Shown in pieces: positions 51,386 through 59,082 of a stretch of 64,000 nucleotides of DNA. A program made the translations under genes and the position numbers. Below the pieces are notes generated by a model, which did no database searches, was not told the DNA's origin, and was given only the letters and a program-made list of their open reading frames with translations. Position 1 is the stretch's first letter; every line of letters starts with the position of its first letter. The DNA comes from Alistipes muris (lineage in GTDB: Bacteria; Bacteroidota; Bacteroidia; Bacteroidales; Rikenellaceae). The stretch lies in the NCBI RefSeq assembly GCF_943193205.1, contig NZ_CALPDD010000008.1, positions 50,894-114,893 on the forward strand, written 5' to 3'.

Positions 51386-53293
51386 TTACGCAATAATTCT
51401 CAGATTTCCCGCTTCGTCGGCCGCGATTTTCCCTTCGTCGAGCAGTCGGCGCACCGCTTCGGCCACCCGTTCGGGCGGTGCTGCGACTGCGTCTGCCAGC
51501 GTGCGTGCCTTGGCCGGGCCCGCCGCGAGCTGCTCCAGTATCCGCGCAGGCAGCCCGTCATCCTGTTTCGCGGCCCGGCGGCGCGCCAGGCAGAGGTCGC
51601 AGATGCCGCACGCTGTTGTTTCTTCCGAACCGAAATAGCGTTCCAACACCGCACTGCGGCACTCCGTGTCGTTGGCGGCGTAGGCGGTCATGTGGCTGAA
51701 GCGTTCGCGCAGCAGCTCCTGCCGCCGCTGGTAGGTCTCGGGGGCGATGTAGAGGTCGGCGCGCGGCAGCCGTTCCTGGTTGAAATAGAGGATAGGCGAG
51801 CGGTTCGAGGGAACGTAGCGGATGACGCGCAGCTGCCACAGCCGCTTGAGCAGCTCCTTGACCTTGTCGGCGGTGTAGCCGCTCCAGGTGGCGATTTCGG
51901 CTTCGTCGATGGGGCGGAATTCGGTGAAGATGCCGTTGTACAGGCGCAGGAGCGTGCGGATGAAGTGGTCGAGGTCGCTGCGCTCGACGCGCAGCTTGTA
52001 GAGGTCGTCGCGGTGGACGGCGAACATGATGCGCGCGGGGTTCTCCTGCGCGTCGGTCAGCGTCAGATAGCCGTTCTGCTGCAGGAGCCTGAGCGCTCCC
52101 ACGACCGTGCCCGACCACAGGTGCTGCCGGGCGCAGAAGTCGTGGAGGTTGAACAGGCAGGCCGTTCCGGCCCCGTCGCCGATGCCGACCTGGAGGTAGG
52201 AGCAGACCTGTTCGTAAATATCCTTGATTTGGTCCAGCGGCGGAAATTCCTTCTTGAAGCGCTGTTCTGCGCGGGCGTTGTCGTCCGACGCCGCGAGCAG
52301 CAGGGCATAGGCCCGCTGTCCGTCGCGTCCGGCCCGCCCGGCTTCCTGGTAGTAGCTTTCGAGCGAATCGCAAATCGAGTAGTGGACCACGAACCGCACG
52401 TCGGGCTTGTCGATGCCCATGCCGAACGCGTTCGTCGCCACCATGACCCGGACCTTGTTCTTGACCCATTCTTCCTGCCGCAGGGCGCGTTCGGCGGAGG
52501 GCAGTCCTCCGTGGTAGGCCAGCGCCGCGATGCCCTCGTCGCGCAGCAGCGCCGCCACTTGTTCGGTGCCCTCGCGCGTGCGCATGTAGACGATACCCGA
52601 CCCCGCCACGTTGCGCACCAGACGCAGCAGCTGGCCGTTCTTGTCGTCCGTGCGGCGGACGCTGTACGATAGATTGGGGCGGGCGAAGCTGCTTCGCAGC
52701 AAGCGGGGTTCGGCGAATCGCAGGCGGTGCATGATGTCGTCCGTGACGGGTTTCGTGGCCGAAGCCGTGAGCGCCAGGACCGGAACGCCGGGGAGTTTTT
52801 CGCGCAGTTCGGCGATGCGCAGGTACGACGGCCGGAAGTCGTAGCCCCATTGCGAGATGCAGTGGGCTTCGTCGACGGCGATAAGCTGGACGTTCATCCG
52901 CTCGACGCGCAGGCGGAACGCTTCGGTGGCCAGCCGCTCGGGCGCCACGTAGAGGAATTTTACGTCGCCGTAGGCGCAGTTGTCCAGCGCGATGTCGATT
53001 TGCCGCGGTGTGAGGCCCGAGTGGATGGCGACGGCCGGGATGCGGCGTGCGCGCAGGCGGTCGACCTGGTCCTTCATCAGGGCGATGAGCGGCGTCACGA
53101 CGATGCAGAGCCCCTGGCGGGTCATCGTCGGCACCTGGTACGTCAGCGACTTGCCGCCGCCCGTGGGCATCAGCGCCAGCGTGTCGCGCCCGGCCAGCAC
53201 CGAGCGGATGATTTCCAGCTGTACGGGCCGGAACTCGCCGAATCCCCAGTAGCGCCGCAGCGCTTCGTATGTTTTTTCGTCGCCCGGTTGCAT
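51386..53293 (-). CDS. recQ: ATP-dependent DNA helicase RecQ
   Basis: This is a 635-residue 3'-5' DNA helicase. The first ~330 residues hold the helicase motor: TGGGKS (44-49), a VDEAHCISQWGYDFRPSY DEAH box with aromatic-rich loop, ALTASAT, GIVYMRTREG and QEAGRAGRDG. The RQC region has zinc-binding cysteines near the end (CGICDLCLARR) and a winged helix. A C-terminal ~70-residue wHTH-like tail follows; a standard HRDC domain is not obvious. ATG 53293 (MQPGDEKTYE) lies four bases after its -7 box, so the mRNA should be leaderless. Confidence 0.95.
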   Translation of the reverse strand: MQPGDEKTYEALRRYWGFGEFRPVQLEIIRSVLAGRDTLALMPTGGGKSLTYQVPTMTRQGLCIVVTPLIALMKDQVDRLRARRIPAVAIHSGLTPRQIDIALDNCAYGDVKFLYVAPERLATEAFRLRVERMNVQLIAVDEAHCISQWGYDFRPSYLRIAELREKLPGVPVLALTASATKPVTDDIMHRLRFAEPRLLRSSFARPNLSYSVRRTDDKNGQLLRLVRNVAGSGIVYMRTREGTEQVAALLRDEGIAALAYHGGLPSAERALRQEEWVKNKVRVMVATNAFGMGIDKPDVRFVVHYSICDSLESYYQEAGRAGRDGQRAYALLLAASDDNARAEQRFKKEFPPLDQIKDIYEQVCSYLQVGIGDGAGTACLFNLHDFCARQHLWSGTVVGALRLLQQNGYLTLTDAQENPARIMFAVHRDDLYKLRVERSDLDHFIRTLLRLYNGIFTEFRPIDEAEIATWSGYTADKVKELLKRLWQLRVIRYVPSNRSPILYFNQERLPRADLYIAPETYQRRQELLRERFSHMTAYAANDTECRSAVLERYFGSEETTACGICDLCLARRRAAKQDDGLPARILEQLAAGPAKARTLADAVAAPPERVAEAVRRLLDEGKIAADEAGNLRIIA

Positions 53294-53297
53294 AGCA

Positions 53298-53305
53298 CAA
53301 AGATA
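53298..53305 (-). promoter_or_regulatory. -7 promoter box of recQ, leaderless arrangement
   Basis: TATCTTTG on the minus strand ends four bases before the recQ ATG. Transcription would begin at or next to the start codon. Confidence 0.6.
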
Positions 53306-53387
53306 GTTTAATTTGAATTCACAATTCATAATTCGCAATTCATAATTCGCGCTTCGGGTTCCTTCGGCTGCTCTTTCGGCCCGGTTG

Positions 53388-53418
53388 TTGGATGTTTCCG
53401 TTATTTTTCATACCTTTG
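53388..53418 (+). promoter_or_regulatory. Promoter of the Cys-rich protein / TonB receptor / HMA locus
   Basis: TTG (53388-53390) and TACCTTTG plus C (53411-53418) are separated by 20 nt, an ideal -33/-7 pair. The first start codon lies about 45 bases downstream. Confidence 0.7.
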
Positions 53419-53463
53419 CGGTCAGTCGGGCCGTTCGACGTTGGAAGCGTCGGGCTTCCGGCC

Positions 53464-53892
53464 ATGGTAACAATGGGCTTCAGAAGATACATATCGTCCT
53501 TGCTGCTCGTCGTCTATCTGCTGGCGACGGGTGGGACGGCCTATCGTTCGTTGTCGTGCCGTTGTCTCGAAGCGGTCCACGCTGCGGAGCACCTCTGCTG
53601 TGCGTCCGGGCACGTTGACGCCGAGGCCGTGGGTGGCGCCGAAGCGCTGCACACGGCATGTCCCTGCGACCGCCATTCCACCGCGGTCAAGCTCTACACC
53701 GGCATCCACAACGACGACGACAAAGCCACGCGCTGTGCCGTGACGTTCCTGCCGTCGTCGCTGGCGGTCGAGTGTCCGTGTCCCGCCCATGTGCCCGCCC
53801 TGCGCCGGAATGCTCCCGCGCAGCCCGTTCCTTTGATAGCCGCGCCGTTCTTGGCGGTCGGCGGACTGCGGGCTCCTCCCGTGTCGGCTTAG
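53464..53892 (+). CDS. Cys/His-rich exported small protein of a metal locus
   Basis: This is a 142-residue protein with a signal peptide or membrane anchor (FRRYISSLLLVVYLLATGG) and a mature part rich in Cys and His: SCRCLEAVHAAEHLCCASGH, HTACPCDRH, TRCAVTF and VECPCPAH. It ends in a hydrophobic/Pro-rich tail with APPV. It resembles the small Cys-containing exported proteins that sit before TonB receptors in Bacteroidetes (the HYC/CC/PP type), but this link is tentative. The Cys pairs and downstream genes suggest metal binding. ATG 53464 is used; ATG 53473 is also possible and an earlier in-frame ATG at 53392 would precede the promoter. Confidence 0.6.
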   Translation: MVTMGFRRYISSLLLVVYLLATGGTAYRSLSCRCLEAVHAAEHLCCASGHVDAEAVGGAEALHTACPCDRHSTAVKLYTGIHNDDDKATRCAVTFLPSSLAVECPCPAHVPALRRNAPAQPVPLIAAPFLAVGGLRAPPVSA

Positions 53893-53961
53893 AAACGTTG
53901 CGGCGGATACCTCGTGCAGGCATCCGACCGGAAAAGAGTTTTTAACCGATTACGGAAAATC

Positions 53962-56334
53962 ATGAAAATCAAGACATTCATTCTTTCGTTTTTGTCCCTT
54001 GCCTTTTGCGGCGCAGTCGCCGCGCAGGAGCTGCGGGGGACGGTGCGCGATGCCGAAGGGCAGCCTTTGGTCGGGGCCGCGGTCTATTGGGCCGGCACGA
54101 ACGTGGGGGCGAGCACCGATGCGACGGGTGCGTTCCAGCTGCACCGTGTCAAGAATTACAATAAGCTGGTAGCTACTTATCTGGGCTATCTGAACGACAC
54201 CTTGCAGGTGGCGGCCGGTACGCCGCGCGTCGAATTCGCCTTGCAGAACGAGGGCGTCGCGCTGGACGACGTGGTGATCGAGGGCACGCTCAGCGGCAAC
54301 TACGTCAAGCGCGACGGCATTCTCAAGGGCGAAATGATTTCGTTCGCGGGGCTCTGCAAGATGGCCTGCTGCAACCTGGCCGAGTCGTTCGAGAATTCGG
54401 CGTCGGTCACCGTCGGTTACAGCGACGCCATTTCGGGGGCGCGGCAAATCAAGATGCTCGGGCTGGCCGGAACCTACACGCAGATTCTCGACGAGAACCG
54501 CCCCATCATGCGCGGTCTGTCGGCTCCCTACGGGCTGAGCTACACGCCGGGCATGTGGCTCAACTCGATTCAGGTCTCCAAGGGCGTTTCGTCGGTGACG
54601 GCGGGCCACGAGGCCATCACGGGCCAGATCAATCTGGAGCACCGCAAGCCTACGGACGACGAACGGCTCTTCGTCAATCTCTACCTCGACGACGAGCTGC
54701 GGCCCGAAGTCAATCTGTCGTCGGCTTTTCCCGTTTCGCGCGACAAGAAACTTTCGTCCGTCGTGCTGCTCCACGGTTCGATGGACACCGACGTGCGCAA
54801 GATGGACCACAACCACGACGGATTCCGCGACCTGCCCAAGGCCGACCAGATCAACGTGGCCAACAAGTGGCTCTACGCGGCCGACAACGGTACGCAGGTG
54901 CGCTGGGGCTGGAAGTTCGTGCAGGAAAACCGTTTGGGCGGCATGATAGGCTACAAGAACACGGCCGCCATGCGCGAAGCGATGCTCAACGATTGGGACT
55001 GGCAGACCGAGGGCAAGCCCATGCCGCACTACGGTTCGCACATCCGCAACCGCGGAGCCAACGGGTATTTCAAGGTCGGCACCCCCGTCGGTCCGTCGGT
55101 CTACGATGAGGAGGAAGCCGACGAGATGCGTTCCAACCTCGCTTTCGTCGTCGATTTCGACCACTTCAACGAGGACGCCTATTTCGGGCTCAACGATTAC
55201 GGCGGCAACGAAAACACGCTGTCGGCCAATCTGATGTACGCCCATTATTTCACCTACCGTTCGTCGCTCAACGTGGGTTTGCAGGGCCATACTTCGGCCG
55301 TGCGCGAGACGCTGCTCAACAAAACGCCCTGGATTGCGGGGCAGGGGTCGGCGCTTTACAAGCTCAACCGCACCGAACACGAGGCGGGCGCCTACGCCGA
55401 GTATACCTATACTATCAAGGATAAGTTTTCGTTGGTGGCAGGTGTGCGCGGCGACTACAACAGCTATTACGACAAGTTCTACTTCACGCCGCGCGGGCAT
55501 GTGAAGTGGAACATTACGCCGACGACCACGCTGCGAGCTTCGGCGGGCCTGGGCTACCGTTCGACCAACGTCATCACTGACAACATCGGCATCCTGGCCA
55601 CCGGGCGCCGGATTATCTTCGACGGCGACACTGCGGCCAGCGAGACGGCTTTTCGCAGCCTTGACCGGATGGAAATGGCACTGACCGCGGGCGGAAGCCT
55701 GACGCAGACTTTCTCGGCGCTGGGGCAGGACAACATGACGCTGAGCTTCGATTATTTCCGCACGCAGTTCTACCGTGCCGTGGTGGCCGACCAAGAGTGG
55801 AACCCGCAGTATATCAACATCTACGACAGCCGCGGCCGTTCCTTCACGGATACCTATCAGGTGGATTTCTCGTGGACGCCCGTCGAGCGGCTCGACATCT
55901 TCGCGACGTTCCGCTATACGGACAGCGAAATGACGATCGACCGTCCCGACGGCACTACCAAGCGGGTCGAACGGCCCTTGGTGAGCCGCTACAAAACGCT
56001 GCTCAACATTCAGTATGCCACCAAGTTCCGCCGCTGGGTCTTCGACGCTACGGCGCAGCTCAACGGTCCGTCGCGCGTGCCGCGTTTCGGGGCTGACGGA
56101 CAGCCCGATTTCGACAACTATTCGCCCAGCTATCCGATGTTCTATGCGCAGGTGAGCCGCAAGCTGGGTAAGTTCGACGTCTATGTGGGCTGCGAGAACA
56201 TTGCCGACTATCGCCAGAAAGACCCCATTGTGGGGGCCGGCAACCCGTGGTCGGCGGAGTTCAACTCGATGAACGTTTGGGGACCGCTTATGGGCCGCAA
56301 ATTCTACATCGGCATGCGCTGGAACCTTTATTAA
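53962..56334 (+). CDS. TonB-dependent outer membrane receptor, probable metal uptake
   Basis: This is a 790-residue outer-membrane receptor with a signal peptide (ending AVAAQ), a carboxypeptidase-regulatory-like domain (LRGTVRDAEGQPLVGAAVYW), a plug and a beta-barrel ending in KFYIGMRWNLY. An unusual cysteine cluster CKMACC (Cys132, Cys136, Cys137) sits at the start of the plug in the CNLAESFENSASV segment, and MDHNHDGF lies in the barrel. No SusD partner follows. With the Cys-rich protein upstream and a CxxC heavy-metal domain protein downstream, a copper or other soft-metal role is likely but inferred. Confidence 0.9.
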   Translation: MKIKTFILSFLSLAFCGAVAAQELRGTVRDAEGQPLVGAAVYWAGTNVGASTDATGAFQLHRVKNYNKLVATYLGYLNDTLQVAAGTPRVEFALQNEGVALDDVVIEGTLSGNYVKRDGILKGEMISFAGLCKMACCNLAESFENSASVTVGYSDAISGARQIKMLGLAGTYTQILDENRPIMRGLSAPYGLSYTPGMWLNSIQVSKGVSSVTAGHEAITGQINLEHRKPTDDERLFVNLYLDDELRPEVNLSSAFPVSRDKKLSSVVLLHGSMDTDVRKMDHNHDGFRDLPKADQINVANKWLYAADNGTQVRWGWKFVQENRLGGMIGYKNTAAMREAMLNDWDWQTEGKPMPHYGSHIRNRGANGYFKVGTPVGPSVYDEEEADEMRSNLAFVVDFDHFNEDAYFGLNDYGGNENTLSANLMYAHYFTYRSSLNVGLQGHTSAVRETLLNKTPWIAGQGSALYKLNRTEHEAGAYAEYTYTIKDKFSLVAGVRGDYNSYYDKFYFTPRGHVKWNITPTTTLRASAGLGYRSTNVITDNIGILATGRRIIFDGDTAASETAFRSLDRMEMALTAGGSLTQTFSALGQDNMTLSFDYFRTQFYRAVVADQEWNPQYINIYDSRGRSFTDTYQVDFSWTPVERLDIFATFRYTDSEMTIDRPDGTTKRVERPLVSRYKTLLNIQYATKFRRWVFDATAQLNGPSRVPRFGADGQPDFDNYSPSYPMFYAQVSRKLGKFDVYVGCENIADYRQKDPIVGAGNPWSAEFNSMNVWGPLMGRKFYIGMRWNLY

Positions 56335-56383
56335 GGTGAAAGGTGAAGAGTGAAAGGTGAAAAGTAATGTGCCGCTGAATCCT

Positions 56384-56391
56384 TACCTTTG
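56384..56391 (+). promoter_or_regulatory. Possible -7 box upstream of the HMA gene
   Basis: TACCTTTG matches the -7 consensus 108 bases before the HMA gene, at the edge of a GTCATTCTGA-type repeat (56391-56420). No -33 partner is clear, so the gene may also be read from upstream. Confidence 0.35.
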
Positions 56392-56452
56392 TCATTTTGA
56401 ACGAAGAAAAGAATCTTTTTGCCATGCAAGGAGGAGGAAAACAAGCGTAGCG
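56391..56452 (+). repeat. Dispersed intergenic repeat, two modules
   Basis: Positions 56391-56420 are a GTCATT...GAAGAATCT fragment like 4053-4090. Positions 56420-56452 are nearly identical to the reverse complement of 16621-16656. Just before it, 56334-56366 is a run of GTGAAAGG-like direct repeats. No protein is encoded. Confidence 0.55.
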
Positions 56453-56498
56453 TAGTTAAGAAGTTGAAATAATCATAACCGAATTAATTTAAGTAACC

Positions 56499-56810
56499 AT
56501 GAAAAAACTTGCAATGCTTTGCCTGGCGCTGGTGATGGGCGCAGGCATGACGATGGCTGCGAAACCCGCGGCCGAGAAGAAAACCGTGACGACGGTCTTC
56601 GTTACCGACATCGACTGCGACCATTGCGCGCAGAAAATCATGAACAACATTCCCTCGCTGGGCAAGGGTATCAAAGACGTCCAGGTCGATGTGGCAGCCA
56701 AGGAAGTCAGCGTGACTTACGATGCCGCCAAGAATTCCGACCAGAATATCGTCAAGGGCCTCGCTTCGCTCAAGGTCAAGGCCCAGCCCAAGAGCGTAGC
56801 CGCCAAATAG
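56499..56810 (+). CDS. Heavy-metal-associated (HMA) domain exported protein
   Basis: This is a 103-residue protein with a signal peptide (to about residue 21, TMAAK) and one ferredoxin-like HMA domain. The metal site is DIDCDHC, with Cys40 and Cys43, followed by AQKIMNNIPSLGKGIKDVQV and the VTYD strand. It is the size of a periplasmic copper- or mercury-type metallochaperone. The position after the TonB receptor suggests it receives the imported metal. A terminator follows 22 bases after the stop. Confidence 0.9.
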   Translation: MKKLAMLCLALVMGAGMTMAAKPAAEKKTVTTVFVTDIDCDHCAQKIMNNIPSLGKGIKDVQVDVAAKEVSVTYDAAKNSDQNIVKGLASLKVKAQPKSVAAK

Positions 56811-56831
56811 TTCGGTCGGCTGTTTATGAAA

Positions 56832-56867
56832 AGTCCGGAGCCTTGAGTGGGTTCCGGGCTTTTTTTT
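56832..56867 (+). terminator. Rho-independent terminator after the HMA gene
   Basis: An 11-bp stem (56832-56842 with 56850-56860, two G-T pairs) is followed by seven T. Confidence 0.8.
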
Positions 56868-56927
56868 GCTTTGTGCGGTCCGTCAGCCTTTCCGCACTTC
56901 GCCCCTGCGTTCTTTTACCCGCCCTCT

Positions 56928-56965
56928 GTCATTCTGTGGTGCCATAGGCGACGAAGAATCTGTTA
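56928..56965 (+). repeat. GTCATTCTG-family intergenic repeat copy
   Basis: It starts GTCATTCTGTGGTGCCATAG and ends GACGAAGAATCTGTTA, matching the ends of the 4053-4090 copy. It lies between convergent genes. Confidence 0.55.
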
Positions 56966-57001
56966 CTCGGCGAACGTGCGTGTACCGTAGGGTAGGCCCG
57001 C

Positions 57002-57745
57002 TTATTCCATCGGGAAGACGCGGATGTCGGTGGTGTCCAAGGCGCGGACTTCGCGCACGAGGCGGTCCATGTCGGTCTTGAATTCGGTCTGCCCGAAGTG
57101 GTAGGGGTAGAAGATGGTGGGCTTCAGTGCCTTGACTGCGTCGACAGCTTGGTCGACGGTCATCGTATAGGGCTGGTTGACAGGCAGGAAAGCGATGTCT
57201 ATGTCGCGCAGGGCTTTCATTTCGGCCGTCGGTTCGGTGTCGCCCGCCACGTAGATCCGTGTGCCGCCGATGGTCAGCAGATAGCCGCAGTCTTCCCGCA
57301 GTTTGGGGTGGAACTGCTGGTGTTCCTTGGTCGTGTTGTAGGCGGCTACGGCTTCGATTTTCACATAGTCGCGCGGCGTGGCGATGCTGCCCGGACGCAT
57401 CACGTGCCCTTCCATGCCGAACGCTTCGGCCGTGGTGCGGTCGCTGAGGATGTCGGTCTTCGAGGTCCGCAGTTTCTCGACGGTCGCCAGGTCGAAATGG
57501 TCGTTGTGCGAATGGGTCAGCAGGATAAGGTCGGCTTTGGGCTGGCCCGCGAAGTTGCCCACCGGGTCGATATATATATGGTGGCCGCCGATCCGGATGC
57601 CTATCGAGGCGTGTTGGAAGAACGTAAGCGTGAATTCGGTGCCGTCGCGCGCCGTCAGTGTGTCGGTGGGATATTCCGGAGTCTTGGTCCGGCCGCAGCC
57701 GAAAAACGAGAGCAGAGACATAGATACGAGTATTGCTTTCAACAT
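57002..57745 (-). CDS. Metallo-beta-lactamase-fold hydrolase lipoprotein (UlaG-like)
   Basis: This is a 247-residue protein with a lipoprotein signal (FFGC, Cys17) and an MBL-fold domain. The metal motif is THSHNDHFD (His78, His80, Asp82, His83), with later ligands in VAGDTEPTAEM (Asp) and YPYHFGQTEF (His). Sequence style is that of the UlaG-like/YtkL group. The natural substrate is unknown. Its 5' leader carries a hairpin (57779-57803) shared with the distant YiiX-like gene, and its -7 box is at 57831-57838. Confidence 0.9.
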   Translation of the reverse strand: MLKAILVSMSLLSFFGCGRTKTPEYPTDTLTARDGTEFTLTFFQHASIGIRIGGHHIYIDPVGNFAGQPKADLILLTHSHNDHFDLATVEKLRTSKTDILSDRTTAEAFGMEGHVMRPGSIATPRDYVKIEAVAAYNTTKEHQQFHPKLREDCGYLLTIGGTRIYVAGDTEPTAEMKALRDIDIAFLPVNQPYTMTVDQAVDAVKALKPTIFYPYHFGQTEFKTDMDRLVREVRALDTTDIRVFPME

Positions 57746-57772
57746 GTGGGTGAATCGAGGATACGAGTGAGC

Positions 57773-57838
57773 CGAACGCGATGCCGAATTTATTCGGGCA
57801 TCGCCGGGGCCCGGGTATCCAAGACAAAGTCAAAGATA
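57773..57838 (-). promoter_or_regulatory. Promoter and conserved leader hairpin of the MBL-fold gene
   Basis: On the minus strand TATCTTTG (57831-57838) is followed 16 bases later by a 42-nt block (57773-57814) that is about 80% identical to 63249-63290. Its core, 57779-57803, folds into a hairpin (CGATGCC pairing with GGCATCG). Compared with the other copy, one base pair changes from G-C to A-T on both sides. Confidence 0.55.
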
Positions 57839-57871
57839 CGAAGAATTTTTGTTTTATGCGTGCAAAAAAGG

Positions 57872-57901
57872 TTGCAGAATGCGAAAAAAATAGTACTTTT
57901 G
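57872..57901 (+). promoter_or_regulatory. Promoter of rpmI-rplT
   Basis: TTG (57872-57874) and TACTTTTG plus C (57894-57901) are 19 nt apart, matching the -33/-7 consensus. The rpmI ATG is 35 bases downstream. Confidence 0.7.
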
Positions 57902-57935
57902 CAGGCTATGTTTAACTAAATAACTGTTTGCGACA

Positions 57936-58130
57936 ATGCCGAAAATGAAAACCAATGCCGCGGCGAAGAAGCGCTTTACCTTCACCGGCACAGGAAAGAT
58001 CAAGCGTAAGCACGCTTATCACAGTCACATCCTGACCAAAAAGACGACTAAGCAGAAACGCAATCTTTGCTACGCAGGGATCGTTTCGCCGGCCGACGAG
58101 GCCAAAATCAAGAACCTGCTGGTTAAATAA
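57936..58130 (+). CDS. rpmI: 50S ribosomal protein L35
   Basis: This is a 64-residue basic ribosomal protein with the standard bL35 start [14 protein letters not shown] and the [21 protein letters not shown] core. Length is typical. The usual upstream partner infC (IF3) is absent; a divergent MBL-fold gene and a dedicated promoter lie there instead. rplT follows after 92 bases. Confidence 0.97.
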   Translation: MPKMKTNAAAKKRFTFTGTGKIKRKHAYHSHILTKKTTKQKRNLCYAGIVSPADEAKIKNLLVK

Positions 58131-58222
58131 CCGTCGGGCAAAATTATTAACCGGAGCGAATCAGCCCCGAAGAACGCGGGAGAACCGCGTCGCTGACAGC
58201 TCTTAAAAAAACATTTCAGACT

Positions 58223-58567
58223 ATGCCACGTTCAGTCAATGCCGTTGCGTCCCGCGCACGCAGAAAAAAAGTTCTGAAACTTGCCAAGGGTAACTTTGGT
58301 TCAAGGGGAAACGTTTGGACCGTAGCGAAAAACACGGTCGAGAAGGGTTTGCAGTATGCCTATGCACACCGCCAGCTCAAGAAGCGGACGTTCCGTTCGC
58401 TGTGGATCACGCGTATCAACGCTGCGGTCCGCGCGCAGGGGATGACCTATTCGCAGTTTATCGGCAAACTCAACGCCAAGGGTATCGAGCTCAACCGCAA
58501 GGTGATGGCCGACCTGGCGATGAACGAACCGAAAGCATTTGCGGCAATCGTCAAAGCAGTCAAATAG
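58223..58567 (+). CDS. rplT: 50S ribosomal protein L20
   Basis: This is a 114-residue basic protein that binds 23S rRNA early in assembly. It has the bL20 start [20 protein letters not shown], the [17 protein letters not shown] region, [20 protein letters not shown] and the [16 protein letters not shown] end. It forms an operon with rpmI. A G+C hairpin with an 11-bp stem (58607-58617 with 58642-58652) lies downstream but without a T run. Confidence 0.97.
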   Translation: MPRSVNAVASRARRKKVLKLAKGNFGSRGNVWTVAKNTVEKGLQYAYAHRQLKKRTFRSLWITRINAAVRAQGMTYSQFIGKLNAKGIELNRKVMADLAMNEPKAFAAIVKAVK

Positions 58568-58675
58568 CAATGTAGCCGACGGCCGGGCTGCGGGTCACCG
58601 CAGGCAGGGCCGTCCGATGGTTGCAAGATTCCGGTAGTGGGTCGGACGGCCCGAATCGGGGGACGGCAGCTGTTT

Positions 58676-58966
58676 TCAGGCGGAGAGCGTTTCGGCGTTC
58701 CCCGCCTGCTTCTTTTCGGGGCGGTACGTGTTTTGCAGCGGTCGCAGGAAAATGACGATTATGGAAAAGACCGATTGCAGCAAGCCCATGCCTGGCCAGA
58801 ATAACAAGATGACCCCCGCCGATACGCGTCCCGGATGCGCCATGCGCATTCCTACCGTGACGCAGAACATGCCCGAGAACGGGAAGCGCATCACTCCTGC
58901 CGCCGCAGGCGAAGCGCCTACGCAGCAGCAGATCGAGCAGGACGTTACTGCGACGAACCCTTCCAT
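58676..58966 (-). CDS. Hypothetical small hydrophobic protein
   Basis: This is a 96-residue candidate on the minus strand with two hydrophobic stretches (FVAVTSCSICCCVGASPAAA and GVILLFWPGMGLLQSVFSII) and a polar tail. No family was recognised. Codons end mostly in G or C as in the neighbouring genes, but the opposite strand over the same bases also has an open frame (58728-58991), so coding on this strand is uncertain. A near-consensus -7 box (TACTTTCG) abuts the ATG. Confidence 0.3.
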   Translation of the reverse strand: MEGFVAVTSCSICCCVGASPAAAGVMRFPFSGMFCVTVGMRMAHPGRVSAGVILLFWPGMGLLQSVFSIIVIFLRPLQNTYRPEKKQAGNAETLSA

Positions 58967-59043
58967 CGAAAGTATGGAAAGCAGGGGGTAGATATTCAGA
59001 ATGACATGACGCCGATTGGTTGCGTTCGCTATGCCAGAACGAA

Positions 59044-59075
59044 AAACAGCAGAACCGAGGTTCTGCTGTTTTGTT
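59044..59075. terminator. Bidirectional terminator after the lipocalin-like gene
   Basis: A perfect 12-bp stem (59044-59055 with 59060-59071) around a CGAG loop has T-rich tails on both strands. It lies 12 bases after the minus-strand lipocalin-like stop. Confidence 0.8.
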
Positions 59076-59082
59076 GTATTTG

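Noticed and set aside
53300..53350. Near-repeats of CAATTCATAATTCGC before recQ as a binding array
   Set aside because: The copies are short, imperfect and A+T-rich like other intergenic spacers here; no operator symmetry is visible.
58607..58652. Inverted repeat after rplT as a terminator
   Set aside because: The stem is good (11 bp), but the loop is about 24 bases and no T run follows, so termination is not supported; noted only in the rplT entry.
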